A DNA stretch of 64,000 bases from assembly GCA_023898385.1 (NCBI GenBank), contig CP060220.1, positions 558,001-622,000 on the forward strand, given 5' to 3'. Source of the stretch: Pseudobdellovibrionaceae bacterium. GTDB lineage: Bacteria; Bdellovibrionota; Bdellovibrionia; Bdellovibrionales; UBA1609. Below the pieces are notes generated by a model. That model saw only the letters and a list, made by a program, of their open reading frames with translations. It had not been told where the DNA came from and made no database searches. How positions within the stretch are numbered: position 1 is the stretch's first letter; each line of letters starts with the position of its first letter. The position numbers were made by a program, and so were the translations under genes. Below, piece after piece: positions 9,127-18,286 of this stretch.

Positions 9127-9310
9127 CCTCAAAGCGCCTCCACCGTCTGAAAAGTGGGGGCATGAGGGGCGAACCGTGCCGACCCGAGTGGCCGCATGGC
9201 GTCTTCGGATTGCGTCACTTCGTGCCGCAACCCGGATACGCCATGCACATCGGGAGGACACGGTTCGCCCCTCATGCCCCCACTTTTCAGACGGTGGAGG
9301 CGCTTTGAGG
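9127..9310. repeat. Long palindromic element, copy B (52-nt perfect arms)
   Basis: Arms 9127-9178 and 9259-9310 are perfect inverted repeats of 52 nt. The 80-nt centre holds the shared core (CCCGAGTGGCCGC to ACGCCATGCACATCGGG). The core itself folds: GCATGGCGT pairs with ACGCCATGC, CGG with CCG, TTGCG with CGCAA and CAC with GTG around a TTC loop. The arm sequence is mostly unlike copies A and C. It sits between convergent genes, ending 1 nt before the stop codon of the ABC permease, and lacks the T-run expected of an intrinsic terminator. Confidence 0.9.
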
Positions 9311-9311
9311 C

Positions 9312-11840
9312 CTAGATTTCTGGTTTTTTGTTGATGGCTTTTTTTACGGCTAACACGGTCACAATCCATGTCAGTATTAATAGCGCTAGTGTTGTGATGG
9401 CTGGAGTTTCTAGATCTATGGCCCAGGTGTCATCAAATAGATAGTGCGAGAGCACTAAGCTTACGGCAATCGATAGGGCTACACCAAACACGCTGGCTGC
9501 TGTGGCGATGCTTAAAAATTCTTTTAACAAAGTGCCACTGATTTGTGAGGCGGGGGCTCCTAAGATTTTTAACATATTGATGTCTTGCTTTCGAAATTGA
9601 GTTTGGTAACTGGCAATCGAGAACAAGATAACTAGTCCAGCAACGAGCGAGAGAAGGGCCATAAAGCGGAGGGCTAGAGACATTTGGTTGGTGATGCCGA
9701 TGAGTTTTTCTACAAACCGGGTCACGTCAATGGTGGAAATATTGGGAAGGGCTTTGGCTAAGGCTCTTTGTATTTCGGTTTTTGTTTCGAATGTCAAATT
9801 GGCCACCGAGGCCACGTGGGTTTTGGGAGCATCATCAAGTATGCCTGGCTGAAATAGGATAAAAAAGTTGGGCTGAAAGCTATTCCAGTTCACTTTTCGT
9901 TCGTTGACGATCTTTCCCTTAATAGACACGCCTTGCACGTCGAATGTGAGGACGTCACCAATGGAAAATCCCATTCGCTCGGCGTAACGAGTTTCAATGG
10001 AGATTTCGGCAGGGTCTTCGGGGTCAGTGGGCGGCTTTTCTGAGAGTGGACGGCCCTTAATGAGGGTTTCGGATTCAGAAAGAAGCTTCCGGTAAGAGAG
10101 ATTAAAGCCTCGGTTTCTGGACCGTCTTTTTGATTCTTCTTCTCTTGTAGAAAACCCAGATTCGTTGGCTTCGCGTTCAAAAGGCTTGCCATTGACATCG
10201 AGCAATCGGGCGCGAATCATCGGTGATATTTGTTGGAGCTCTTGGCCTTTTTCAGTCAGAAGCTTTGTCAGCGGATCCACTTGTTCGTCTTGTATGTCAA
10301 AGAGAAATAAACTAGGAAGCTTTGATCCCTTCGGGTTTTGCAGTTCTTCGTTGAGACTGGCTTTGAGTTGAGGCAGTAGGTTTAAGAGAAGCATTCCTAA
10401 AGCTAGCGATAAAAAACCTGTGAGTGTTGAAAATCGATGGTGTTCTAGATTGCGGGTGGCAAGGCGAGTGGTGTAGTGAGAAAAGGTTTTCTTCTTTGCG
10501 AGCCACTTGATTGAGTGTCCGGCGACTAATAACAAAAATAGGGTGGCCACAACAAAGATGGCAAAAAAAGTGGTGCCCACTTGCCAAGATCGGGCCTGCC
10601 AAACCGCCGCTAACCAAAACAGTAAAAACTGAAAAGAATGGGCCGCTATAATGGCGCCATTAAATCGAAAACCTTCATTGATTCCTTCACTAAAAAGCTG
10701 AGCTGGGCGGATTTGGGCCATTCTTAGAAGGACGGGTAGGCAAATCACTAAACTGCTAAGGCTCCCTAAGATTAATGTCTTCAGTACAATGTCACTTGTT
10801 AGTCGAGCGGGCAGGTCCACTTGTATCAGGCCTTGGGTCAACTCGTTGACAAAGGGCAAGAGCAGTTGCGAAAAAAGCAGGGTAGGGATGGTTGTCGCTA
10901 CACCCAAGATTAAGGCGTGTATGGAAAAAATCACTTCCGCACGTAGAGCCGTTAGTCCAAGGCTGTTTAAAATAGCCAATTCGGTTTGTCGTTGGGCAAA
11001 AAAGTTTCGGTATAAAAAAGTGGCTCCAACGCCTGATAAAAACAAAGCCACTAGGGCTGCAAGTCCTAAATAATCGTTGAGGTACTTGAGAAAAACGCCC
11101 ATGTCTTCGTTGGCATTTTTATAAGTGGTGATTTGCACCGCAGGATCGTCAAGTTTTTCTTCAAGGGCTTCATTGATTGCTTCCACCCTCACTGTTGAGG
11201 GCAGTTTAATGATCTGTGTGAAAAATGCTGTGCTTCCTGGTCGAATCAGGCGAGTTTTTTTGAGCTGTTCTTGCGAAATATATATTCTTGGAGCCAGACC
11301 CACTGAAAACAAGTTGGCCGCATCATCTTCAATGACATTTTCAATACGTGCTGTCCATTCACCCAGTTGGATGGTGTCGCCGATTTCAATATTAAGATGA
11401 ACCAACACTTCGGGGTAAACCCACACGCCGTCACCTTGTGGCACTGAGCTGCCTTCAGGGTTTTCAACGGGCTTTTGAAGGCGAAGCTTTCCGTAGAAGG
11501 GGTAGGGCTCTTCCACGGCTTTTAAGTTCACAAGTTGCGTGTTGTTCTCACTGACGGCCATCGAGTACAGCCAGGTGACTTGCGAAGACTGATGACCTTG
11601 CGGTAGGGTTTTGTTGATAAGTTCAACTTCTTTGTCTGTCAGAGGCCGCCTTGCGCCCACTTCAAGGTCTGCAGCAAGTGCGCTTTTTGACCTTTCAACC
11701 AGCGTGGTGTCTAATGCCGATTTAAAAGCTTCAATGGTCGTAAAGCCAAGCAGTCCCACCGACAAATTGAGTACAAAAAACAAGTTGAAGCGTTTATTGG
11801 CCGTGATTTCTCGCCAAGCCAGACGAAAAAGACGAATCAT
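9312..11840 (-). CDS. ybbP: ABC transporter permease, YbbP/FtsX family
   Basis: 842 residues with the layout of YbbP-like permeases: an N-terminal membrane segment (FNLFFVLNLSVGLLGF), a large periplasmic domain, a FtsX core (LAALVALFLSGVGATFLYRN, TELAILNSLGL), further helices, a second periplasmic domain, and a C-terminal FtsX core (FRKQDINMLKILGAP). Its start overlaps the stop of the ATPase gene by 4 nt (ATGA), so the two are translationally coupled. The neighbouring tesA matches the ybbA-ybbP-tesA arrangement known in proteobacteria. The substrate is unproven; lipids or lipoproteins are likely by analogy. Confidence 0.9.
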   Translation of the reverse strand: MIRLFRLAWREITANKRFNLFFVLNLSVGLLGFTTIEAFKSALDTTLVERSKSALAADLEVGARRPLTDKEVELINKTLPQGHQSSQVTWLYSMAVSENNTQLVNLKAVEEPYPFYGKLRLQKPVENPEGSSVPQGDGVWVYPEVLVHLNIEIGDTIQLGEWTARIENVIEDDAANLFSVGLAPRIYISQEQLKKTRLIRPGSTAFFTQIIKLPSTVRVEAINEALEEKLDDPAVQITTYKNANEDMGVFLKYLNDYLGLAALVALFLSGVGATFLYRNFFAQRQTELAILNSLGLTALRAEVIFSIHALILGVATTIPTLLFSQLLLPFVNELTQGLIQVDLPARLTSDIVLKTLILGSLSSLVICLPVLLRMAQIRPAQLFSEGINEGFRFNGAIIAAHSFQFLLFWLAAVWQARSWQVGTTFFAIFVVATLFLLLVAGHSIKWLAKKKTFSHYTTRLATRNLEHHRFSTLTGFLSLALGMLLLNLLPQLKASLNEELQNPKGSKLPSLFLFDIQDEQVDPLTKLLTEKGQELQQISPMIRARLLDVNGKPFEREANESGFSTREEESKRRSRNRGFNLSYRKLLSESETLIKGRPLSEKPPTDPEDPAEISIETRYAERMGFSIGDVLTFDVQGVSIKGKIVNERKVNWNSFQPNFFILFQPGILDDAPKTHVASVANLTFETKTEIQRALAKALPNISTIDVTRFVEKLIGITNQMSLALRFMALLSLVAGLVILFSIASYQTQFRKQDINMLKILGAPASQISGTLLKEFLSIATAASVFGVALSIAVSLVLSHYLFDDTWAIDLETPAITTLALLILTWIVTVLAVKKAINKKPEI

Positions 11841-12496
11841 TCTTGCACTCCGCCAACCAATCGCACCTGTCGATCACAGCGAATGGCCAATTCCGTGTCG
11901 TGAGTGACAAGCAGCATGGTCATCTTTTCAGAATTAACCAACTCAAACAGTAGGCTCATCACCTCTTGCCCCGTCTCGGTATCAAGGTTGCCGCTGGGCT
12001 CATCAGCCAACAAAATTTTTGGTTGCACCACAAAGGCCCGCGCAATGGCCACCCGCTGCCGTTCGCCCCCGCTGAGTTGATGGGGCTTGTGATCGCAGCG
12101 AGTTTCAAGGCCCACGCGCCTCAGCGCTTGAATGGCGAGTTCTTCTGGTTGAGGTCGGTTTAATATTTCAAGAGGGAGCGCCACGTTCTCAAGAGCAGAC
12201 AGATGCGCCATCAAGTGAAACTGCTGAAACACAATACCAATATTTGCGCCGCGAAACTCCGTCAGTCGACTTTCTGAAAGCTGATTGAGGTCTTGTCCAC
12301 TGATTTTCACCGTGCCCGATGAAGGTGTGTCGAGTCCGGCAAGCAGAGATAGCAGTGTGGATTTGCCGCTGCCAGAGGGGCCAACGATAGCTACAGTGCT
12401 GCCCTCTCTCACCGACAAATCAAAATTTTGCAGGGCCTTAATTTCACGATCACCTTGGATATAACTTCTTGAAAGGGCTTTGGTTTCAAGTATCAT
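11837..12496 (-). CDS. ybbA: ABC transporter ATP-binding protein, YbbA/LolD type
   Basis: 219 residues, a complete nucleotide-binding domain: Walker A GPSGSGKST (39-47), a Q-loop (FQQFHLM), signature LSGGERQRVAIARAF, Walker B ILLADEPSGNLD, and the H-loop LLVTHD. It belongs to the MacB/LolD/FtsE group that partners FtsX-like permeases. It overlaps both neighbours by 4 nt, making a tight tesA-ybbA-ybbP operon transcribed leftwards. Confidence 0.95.
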   Translation of the reverse strand: MILETKALSRSYIQGDREIKALQNFDLSVREGSTVAIVGPSGSGKSTLLSLLAGLDTPSSGTVKISGQDLNQLSESRLTEFRGANIGIVFQQFHLMAHLSALENVALPLEILNRPQPEELAIQALRRVGLETRCDHKPHQLSGGERQRVAIARAFVVQPKILLADEPSGNLDTETGQEVMSLLFELVNSEKMTMLLVTHDTELAIRCDRQVRLVGGVQE

Positions 12497-13185
12497 AATA
12501 TTTTCTCCAAGTGTTGTGCCACAAGTTTTGCCATAACTTCGTGGCCTTTTTCATTGGGATGAACGCCGTCGGGTTGGTTCATTTCAACAACTCCGCCAAC
12601 GCCCTCTAGTAAAAAGGGGATCAGCGGAATGTTGTGTTTTTTGGCAAGGCGGCCAAACAAGGCATCGTACTCTTTAATGTATTGGGGTCCATAGTTACGT
12701 GGCACTTTCATTCCGGCAAGAACCACCTTCACTTGGTTTTTTAGTCCCAGGGCAATAGCCCGATCTAGATTTTCTTCTGTTACGGTCACTTTAAACCCCC
12801 GCAAGCCATCGTTAGCTCCGAGGGCGAGAACGACAATGTTCGGGTTCGACTTTAGTTGCCACTTCATATTGCTAACACCGCTCGCCGAAGTGGAGCCACT
12901 CACTCCGGCATTCACAACCTTCACTGTAGGATGTTTTTTCCGAAGAATGTTTTCAACAAGTGCGGGATACGCGTTGTCTTTGCTGACTCCGTAGCCGGCC
13001 GTTAGTGAGTCTCCTAAAAATACAATGCGAATCTCTTTATTGATTGAAGGCGCACTTTTATCAGTTGATGCTGCAAAACTAGGCAAAGTCAGCAACAGTA
13101 AGACAGAGACCAAGAGGCGGGATCCTAAAGTGGTTTTATCCACAAATTTTGTGGATATCTCTGGTAGAAGTAAACAATGAATCAT
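12493..13185 (-). CDS. tesA: TesA-like SGNH arylesterase/lysophospholipase/thioesterase
   Basis: 230 residues including an N-terminal signal peptide (LLVSVLLLLTLPSFA). The four SGNH blocks are present: FLGDSLTAGYG (nucleophile Ser60), NAGVSGSTSASG (Gly), LGANDGL (Asn), and QPDGVHPN (Asp206 and His209). TesA is a periplasmic hydrolase of acyl thioesters and lysophospholipids. It is the first gene of the operon, with AGGAG 12 nt before the ATG. Being coupled to YbbA/YbbP suggests a shared role in lipid handling, although the biochemical link is unproven. Confidence 0.93.
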   Translation of the reverse strand: MIHCLLLPEISTKFVDKTTLGSRLLVSVLLLLTLPSFAASTDKSAPSINKEIRIVFLGDSLTAGYGVSKDNAYPALVENILRKKHPTVKVVNAGVSGSTSASGVSNMKWQLKSNPNIVVLALGANDGLRGFKVTVTEENLDRAIALGLKNQVKVVLAGMKVPRNYGPQYIKEYDALFGRLAKKHNIPLIPFLLEGVGGVVEMNQPDGVHPNEKGHEVMAKLVAQHLEKIL

Positions 13186-13351
13186 AATTTTTCTGGGCTC
13201 CTAAAAATATTTCGCGACACTTACTTAGGGCCGCCTCAACAAGTATCTTAAGTTTTTTTCCGTTTTTTTGCCAACCCTGGATCAGATCTTGGTTACCTTG
13301 GTCAAGACCTGTCTAAGGCCCAGGCGAAAATAGGGCGGATGGGGTCGCCGT

Positions 13352-13444
13352 ATGGACAAAGACCGTGAAACGAGTGAAAATAATCCTATCAAGATGAATG
13401 AGTTTTCATCTTGGTTTACGAACTCACCAACAACCAACGAGTAG
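13352..13444 (+). CDS. Possible short leader ORF (30 codons)
   Basis: An ATG at 13352, after a purine-rich GGGCGGATGGGG, opens a 30-codon frame (starting MDKDRETSENN) that stops at 13442-13444. The stop is 5 nt before the likely ATG of the downstream FMN enzyme. It is hydrophilic and resembles nothing I know. It may be a leader peptide coupling translation of the next gene, or chance. Confidence 0.25.
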   Translation: MDKDRETSENNPIKMNEFSSWFTNSPTTNE

Positions 13445-13449
13445 CACCC

Positions 13450-15057
13450 ATGAGAAAAGAGTTTGTCATCGCATCGATTATTGTGGTGGTTGCAAACATT
13501 GCGGCCATTTTCATTTATCCACCTTTTTTGTGGTCCATGGTTGTCTTTGGTCCACTACTCGTGATTGGATATTTTGATTTTTTCCAACCGCACCGTGGTA
13601 TTCGACGCAATTTTCCCATCGTGGGAAATTTTCGGTATATATTTGAATTAATACGGCCTGAGATCAATCAGTATTTTGTGGAGTCTAACACAGACGGAAA
13701 GCCTTTTAGCCGCGAGCAGCGCTCCATCGTTTATCAAAGAGCCAAAGGTCAGCTCGACACTCTGCCTTTTGGCACGCAAAAGAATGTGGATGAAATCGGT
13801 TATGAGTGGGTGAACCACTCGTTTATGGCAAAACTTCCGGTTAACGAAAATCTGCGTGTGGTGGTGGGCGGGCCCGATTGTGCAAAACCCTACAATGCCA
13901 GTATCTTGAATATTTCAGCCATGAGCTATGGAGCGCTCAGTAAGAATGCCATTTTATCTTTAAATGGTGGCGCAAAAGACGGGGGCTTTGCTCACAATAC
14001 GGGAGAGGGTGGGCTTAGTCCTTTTCACTTAGAGCCAGGTGGAGACTTAATTTGGCAAATTGGTACCGGGTACTTTGGTTGCCGAGCCAGTGATGGGCGT
14101 TTTTCGCCAGAGCGATTTGCTGAAAATTCACAAGTTGAAAATGTAAAAATGATTGAAATAAAAATTTCCCAAGGGGCAAAGCCCGGTCACGGAGGTATTC
14201 TCCCTGCAGCGAAAGTCAGTAAAGAGATCGCTGCGATTCGCGGGGTGCCTGTGGGGCAAGATGTGATGTCACCTCCAGCCCACTCAGCATTTTCCACTCC
14301 GCTTGAGTTTGTGGAGTTTGTTCAGACCCTCAGAAAACTCTCCGGCGGGAAACCCGTGGGTATGAAGTTTTGTGTGGGCAAGAGAAGGGAGTTTCTGGCC
14401 ATTTGTAAAGCAATGGTGGAGACAGGGATCACACCTGACTACGTGGCCGTTGATGGTGGTGAAGGCGGAACCGGAGCGGCGCCTTTTGAATTTTCAAACC
14501 ATGTGGGAGCCCCACTCATGGAATCATTGATTTTTGTACACAATGCCCTTGTGGGTGTGGGTGTGCGAGAAAAAGTAAAAGTGATTGCCGGCGGCAAGGT
14601 CACCACAGGATTTGGCATTATAAAACGAATAGCAGCAGGAGCGGATCTTATTTATTCAGCGCGGGCGATGATGATGGCCTTAGGCTGCATTCAGGCCTTG
14701 CGCTGCAACGCCAATGTCTGCCCGGCAGGAATAGCCACACAGGATCCCTATTTGAACGCGGGCATTCACGTGCCGACAAAAAGAAAACGAGTTCAGCGCT
14801 TTCACCATGAAACCGTTAAAAGCGCAGCCCATATACTAGGTGCCATGGGGCTTGATGACCCCAGTCAGTTGCGCCCCTGGCATGTGATGCGACGAGTGGG
14901 GCCGCTCGAGGTGCGACACTACGGCGAAATCTTCGAGTTTCTCGAAAAAGGGTCACTCTTGGGCGAGCATCCGCCGAAAAATTTTGAGCGGGCCTATAAA
15001 GCCGCCACGTCCCGCTCTTTTTCGGCGGGAGATACTGCAGCCACGACAATGGTCTAG
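13450..15057 (+). CDS. FMN-binding glutamate-synthase-like (GltB domain 2) protein, membrane anchored
   Basis: About 535 residues from the ATG at 13450 (the frame can be extended to a TTG at 13411). Two N-terminal membrane segments (FVIASIIVVVANIAAIFIY; MVVFGPLLVIGYF) are followed by the FMN/3Fe-4S synthase domain of glutamate synthase: SAMSYGALSKNAILSLN, HNTGEGGLSPFH, KPGHGGILPAAKV, DGGEGGTGAAP, and the cysteine cluster ALRCNANVCPAGIATQ. The glutaminase domain of true GltB is absent. This is a widespread stand-alone family whose reaction is not established in general, so glutamate synthesis should not be assumed. Confidence 0.9.
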   Translation: MRKEFVIASIIVVVANIAAIFIYPPFLWSMVVFGPLLVIGYFDFFQPHRGIRRNFPIVGNFRYIFELIRPEINQYFVESNTDGKPFSREQRSIVYQRAKGQLDTLPFGTQKNVDEIGYEWVNHSFMAKLPVNENLRVVVGGPDCAKPYNASILNISAMSYGALSKNAILSLNGGAKDGGFAHNTGEGGLSPFHLEPGGDLIWQIGTGYFGCRASDGRFSPERFAENSQVENVKMIEIKISQGAKPGHGGILPAAKVSKEIAAIRGVPVGQDVMSPPAHSAFSTPLEFVEFVQTLRKLSGGKPVGMKFCVGKRREFLAICKAMVETGITPDYVAVDGGEGGTGAAPFEFSNHVGAPLMESLIFVHNALVGVGVREKVKVIAGGKVTTGFGIIKRIAAGADLIYSARAMMMALGCIQALRCNANVCPAGIATQDPYLNAGIHVPTKRKRVQRFHHETVKSAAHILGAMGLDDPSQLRPWHVMRRVGPLEVRHYGEIFEFLEKGSLLGEHPPKNFERAYKAATSRSFSAGDTAATTMV

Positions 15058-15145
15058 TTTGATATTTTGATTTTTGTACTTTCTCAACGGCAACACTATT
15101 CTGGCAGCAACGTCAGTATGGCTGTGATTTCCAGAGGGGGAGACC

Positions 15146-15778
15146 ATGTCAAAGATTCGTGCCTTAGGTGTTTCGTCACTTGTCCTATTATTAGTATCAT
15201 GTAACACAATCAGTGCGCCATTGGTGGTTGAGAAGGCATTTTCACTTCGAGACTCTTTTGGAAATCTCGTAAAAGTGGACCGCGGCGAGTGGGAAGCTAC
15301 TGCGACGATGACCCGTGATGATCGATTTCGACTAGATATTGATTTAGATTCAAACGACCCGTTTCCTCCAGGCGAAGATAATCCAGATGAAAGCTATTCA
15401 TTTGAGTTTCGCGTGCCAGCCGGCAATGAACTCCCCTCAGAAAATGGTTCGTTTTATTTACCCAGTGCTGAAAGTGGCCAACCCGTGGATGTCAGCGGTG
15501 AACTTCAAACCACCAGATGGCGTTCAGATTTAAGACGTGGATACGAGTGGTGCGACTACAGCTGCCAAGAATACATTTGCTATGGCAATAACGATTGCGG
15601 ATGGCGTTGGACCACTTGTCGAGGACAACGATATGTAGAGTATTACACCAACTACATGAAGCGCGAATTTCAATTTAAGGTATTGCCTCCCGGAAAGTCT
15701 GAAGTCACAAACGCACGGTTTGAAGGCAGTCAAACAGGAGCGCATAACGACTATATACACCAAGGTATGTGTCGGTAA
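15146..15778 (+). CDS. Cysteine-rich lipoprotein of unknown function
   Basis: 210 residues. GGGGGAGACC precedes the ATG at 15146. The signal peptide ends in LLVSC (Cys19). The mature part is hydrophilic and beta-rich, with a Cys/Trp/Tyr-rich patch (CDYSCQEYICYGNNDCGWRW) that probably forms disulphides, and a further Cys near the C-terminus. I do not recognise a family. It is followed immediately by palindromic element C. Confidence 0.75.
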   Translation: MSKIRALGVSSLVLLLVSCNTISAPLVVEKAFSLRDSFGNLVKVDRGEWEATATMTRDDRFRLDIDLDSNDPFPPGEDNPDESYSFEFRVPAGNELPSENGSFYLPSAESGQPVDVSGELQTTRWRSDLRRGYEWCDYSCQEYICYGNNDCGWRWTTCRGQRYVEYYTNYMKREFQFKVLPPGKSEVTNARFEGSQTGAHNDYIHQGMCR

Positions 15779-15794
15779 TCGACAGGGTACCAGG

Positions 15795-15989
15795 TCCTAA
15801 ACCGGGTCAAGGGGCCTCAAAGGGAGCCGGCAAGGGAGAGCCGCGACGCCAACGGCACGAGTGGCCGCGTGTCGTCTTCGGATTGCGTCACTTTCGTGCC
15901 GCAACCCGGATACGCCACGCACATCGTGATGTTGGCGTCGCGGCTCTCCCTTGCCGGCTCCCTTTGAGGCCCCTTGACCCGGTTTAGGA
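15795..15989. repeat. Long palindromic element, copy C (59-nt perfect arms)
   Basis: Arms 15795-15853 and 15931-15989 are perfect inverted repeats of 59 nt around the shared core. The outer left flank, GGGTACCAGGTCCT followed by AAACCGGGTCAAGGGG, resembles that of copy A. The middle of the arms differs from A and B. In the core stem, GCGTG pairs with CACGC where copy B has GCATG with CATGC, a compensatory change. The outer core pair is CACGA/TCGTG (as in A) versus CCCGA/TCGGG in B. It lies between tandem genes, 33 nt upstream of a lipoprotein start codon. Confidence 0.9.
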
Positions 15990-16022
15990 TCGGGTTTTCT
16001 TGCATAGTTGCCTGGGGGCAAA

Positions 16023-17868
16023 ATGTTTTTATGTTTTAAAATATCGTCACTGTTTCGAATGACGGTCCTAGTGAATTTGGTTTTTTTTGCATTGTTGGCG
16101 GGATGTCGGCTGGGTGACAATACCGTAAATGGCCAGATCAAGAATCAAACTAACCAGCGTCCCGAATTATTGACAATCAGCACTGATCGGCCACTTGTGT
16201 TGGTTGAGCATGAATTCATACCCAACAGCACGTCGGACATTTCTGTGTTGCCCCTGGCCACCGGGTCGGTAGGCACGGGCAGTGGCGTCACCCCTCTCGG
16301 GCTCGGATTTATCTGCGCCAATAAGTGGTTTGACTCCGAGTAACGGCCTATCGACCTCAATTGTCGACACGGGTTCATTGTATTCGGGGCTGAATAATTT
16401 TACTGCGCAGCTCAATCTAGAGTGGTTGCCGTCGTCATTGATGTTGAATGATTGTCATTTTCTTGCGCCGTTTGAAAGCCTTTCCTGTGACCCTCATGGC
16501 TCGACAATGTCGAGTTTGCAAATAACAACTGGGGCGGTTCAGGTGGAAGTCGGAGGAATCCTGAGTAACAGTCTTGAATCCTACAGAATTTTTGTCAAAC
16601 AGATTAGTGACCCTAGTTTTGCTCCGGAATTTAGGCCGGAAGTCTTGTGCAATGGGTTTATCGTAGGTCGTGGGTGGGATGGTTTGGGCCGTTCTAAGTT
16701 GTTTTCCTATTCATTGTCAGATCATGTACTCTACCAAGTTGGCAATACGGATCCGGGATCCAACGATAACCCTGAAATTATCGAATGTTTCGACAATAAA
16801 GTCTATTTTTGGTCTGAGCGAGCCAATCGAAGAAAGATATTTAAGTACGATACGAGTGCCGCTCATGTCAGCCAGGTGAGCAATATCAGCAATGACCAAA
16901 ATACGGGCGAATTGTCCAGTGAAGGATTCGTTACAAATGGGAATTGGTACTTTTGGGCCTACAATAATTCGGGGGTGATGAAACTATTTGAGCTTAACTT
17001 TAACAGTGAAGCCATCACCCAAGTGTCTAACTTATCGGGGGTTCAGACCGCCGGCGACACAGTGGCCAACGGTTTGATGACATGGTTTCAATCAAGCGGG
17101 AAGATCTATATTTATAGTTATTTGGGCCAATGGTATGAGTTCAATCCATTATTGCCCAGCTTTACGCTAAAGCATCAAAATGCCCTAAAGTACTTTGCAT
17201 TGGCCAATGGCTTCTTGTATTTCTTTAAACAAAACGGCAATGGGGCATTTAAAATGTATAAACACGATATTGCCACTGATGCGTTGACCCAATTATCAAA
17301 TACCAGTGGTGATCAGTCGGTGTCGGATGCGACATTTGGGGGCTTACCTATGTTTTTAGTGGGCAATAAAATTTATTTCGGGGCTCAAGATTCGGGACTA
17401 ACCCAGAGAATGTACGGGTACAATATAAATACCGACGAAATTAGGCTGGTCGCAAACACATTCGCAAGTATGACTGAGTTTAACGGCAAGGGCTATTTTC
17501 AAATGAACAACAATCTTGGCGCAAAAAAGCTTCATCAAATTGATCCGGTGAACGATCAGATACGCGAAATTTCGAATACTCGTGGAGATAGAAGTTTGGA
17601 TGATTGGACACCAAGTTTGTTTGCGTTTGGCGATAGGCTGTATTTTTCATCACGAAACAGTCACGGGGTTTTCAAGCTCTTTTCTTATGACGATGTAGAA
17701 AATGTTTTCTTGGAAGTATCCAACACAAGACAGGATGTGACTTTGGATGACATTCCCTACGGCTATTTTGAAGTCAATGGCCATCTTTATTTTGCAAGCC
17801 TGAGCCCAGCGGGAGGAGCCATGTTTCGGCTTTGTGACGAGCGGTTGAGTGGCGTCTGTAATCCGTGA
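16023..17868 (+). CDS. CRLGDN lipoprotein with beta-propeller, interrupted by a frameshift
   Basis: The N-terminal part reads from the ATG at 16023 (after GGGGGC). The signal peptide ends in LLAGC (Cys28) and continues into the CRLGDNTVNGQ signature. That frame stops at 16343. The rest of the protein lies one frame over, open from just after a stop at 16270-16272 to 17868. A single-base deletion between 16273 and 16340 would join them; the C4 run at 16291-16294 gives a natural junction. The C-terminal 450 residues are a repeating beta-propeller with units like KLFELNFNSEAITQVSN and KMYKHDIATDALTQLSN, about 50-60 residues apart. It is either a real frameshift, a switchable locus, or a sequence error. 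It is the first of three tandem lipoprotein genes. Confidence 0.8.
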
Positions 17869-18286
17869 TCGATAGGTTCATTGCGCCAGATGCGGTGCCA
17901 CCGGTGTACATCTGAAGTCTGGGTTGAGGATATGGTGCCTGCGAGTTTTCTTAAATAATAATCTCAGAGTCTGCTGGTTCAGAAAAAACCAGTGGTTGGG
18001 CAATGTTATTGGTACAGCTTCGACCCCTAAAGAGTCGTCCCAAAATGAGACAAGCAACACAGGCAATAATTGACAAGTGGCCCAAGTCATTGGCTTGATC
18101 CAAATGAATCAAAGTGGTTTCTTCAGCTCTCCCTACCAAAGTCTCAAGCAGACCAGCATGGGTTGATTTCGCAATCTCATTTTGAGAGGGAATATCAATA
18201 AGACTCTCAAAAGAGTTCCAGTAACTGTCGGTATTATGCGATACTAAAACCATCCATTTTATTGTCGTGCTTGGCGCGGAGGCCGA
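17869..18286. other. Intergenic region between tandem lipoproteins
   Basis: 418 nt without a plus-strand gene. It holds a minus-strand ORF at 17951-18253, listed separately, whose reality is uncertain. The ribosome site of the next lipoprotein (GCGGAGG) is at its right end. Confidence 0.4.
17951..18253 (-). CDS. Possible small membrane protein, hypothetical
   Basis: 100 residues, opposite in direction to the flanking lipoproteins. Its composition looks protein-like: an acidic amphipathic middle (THAGLLETLVGRAEETTLIH) followed by one hydrophobic segment (LSIIACVACLILGRLF) and a polar tail. The ATG at 18253 has no good ribosome site, which lowers confidence. I recognise no family. Confidence 0.35.
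   Translation of the reverse strand: MVLVSHNTDSYWNSFESLIDIPSQNEIAKSTHAGLLETLVGRAEETTLIHLDQANDLGHLSIIACVACLILGRLFRGRSCTNNIAQPLVFSEPADSEIII

Noticed and set aside
9095..9369. Overlapping ORFs on both strands across element B, and similar ones across A and C
   Set aside because: They read through a perfect palindrome and give near-identical spurious peptides from both strands; no ribosome sites or protein-like composition.
6049..15989. Interpretation of the palindromes as integron attC sites or as plain terminators
   Set aside because: No integrase gene is present and I found no attC core sites; the elements lack T-runs, and copy A lies between divergent promoters.
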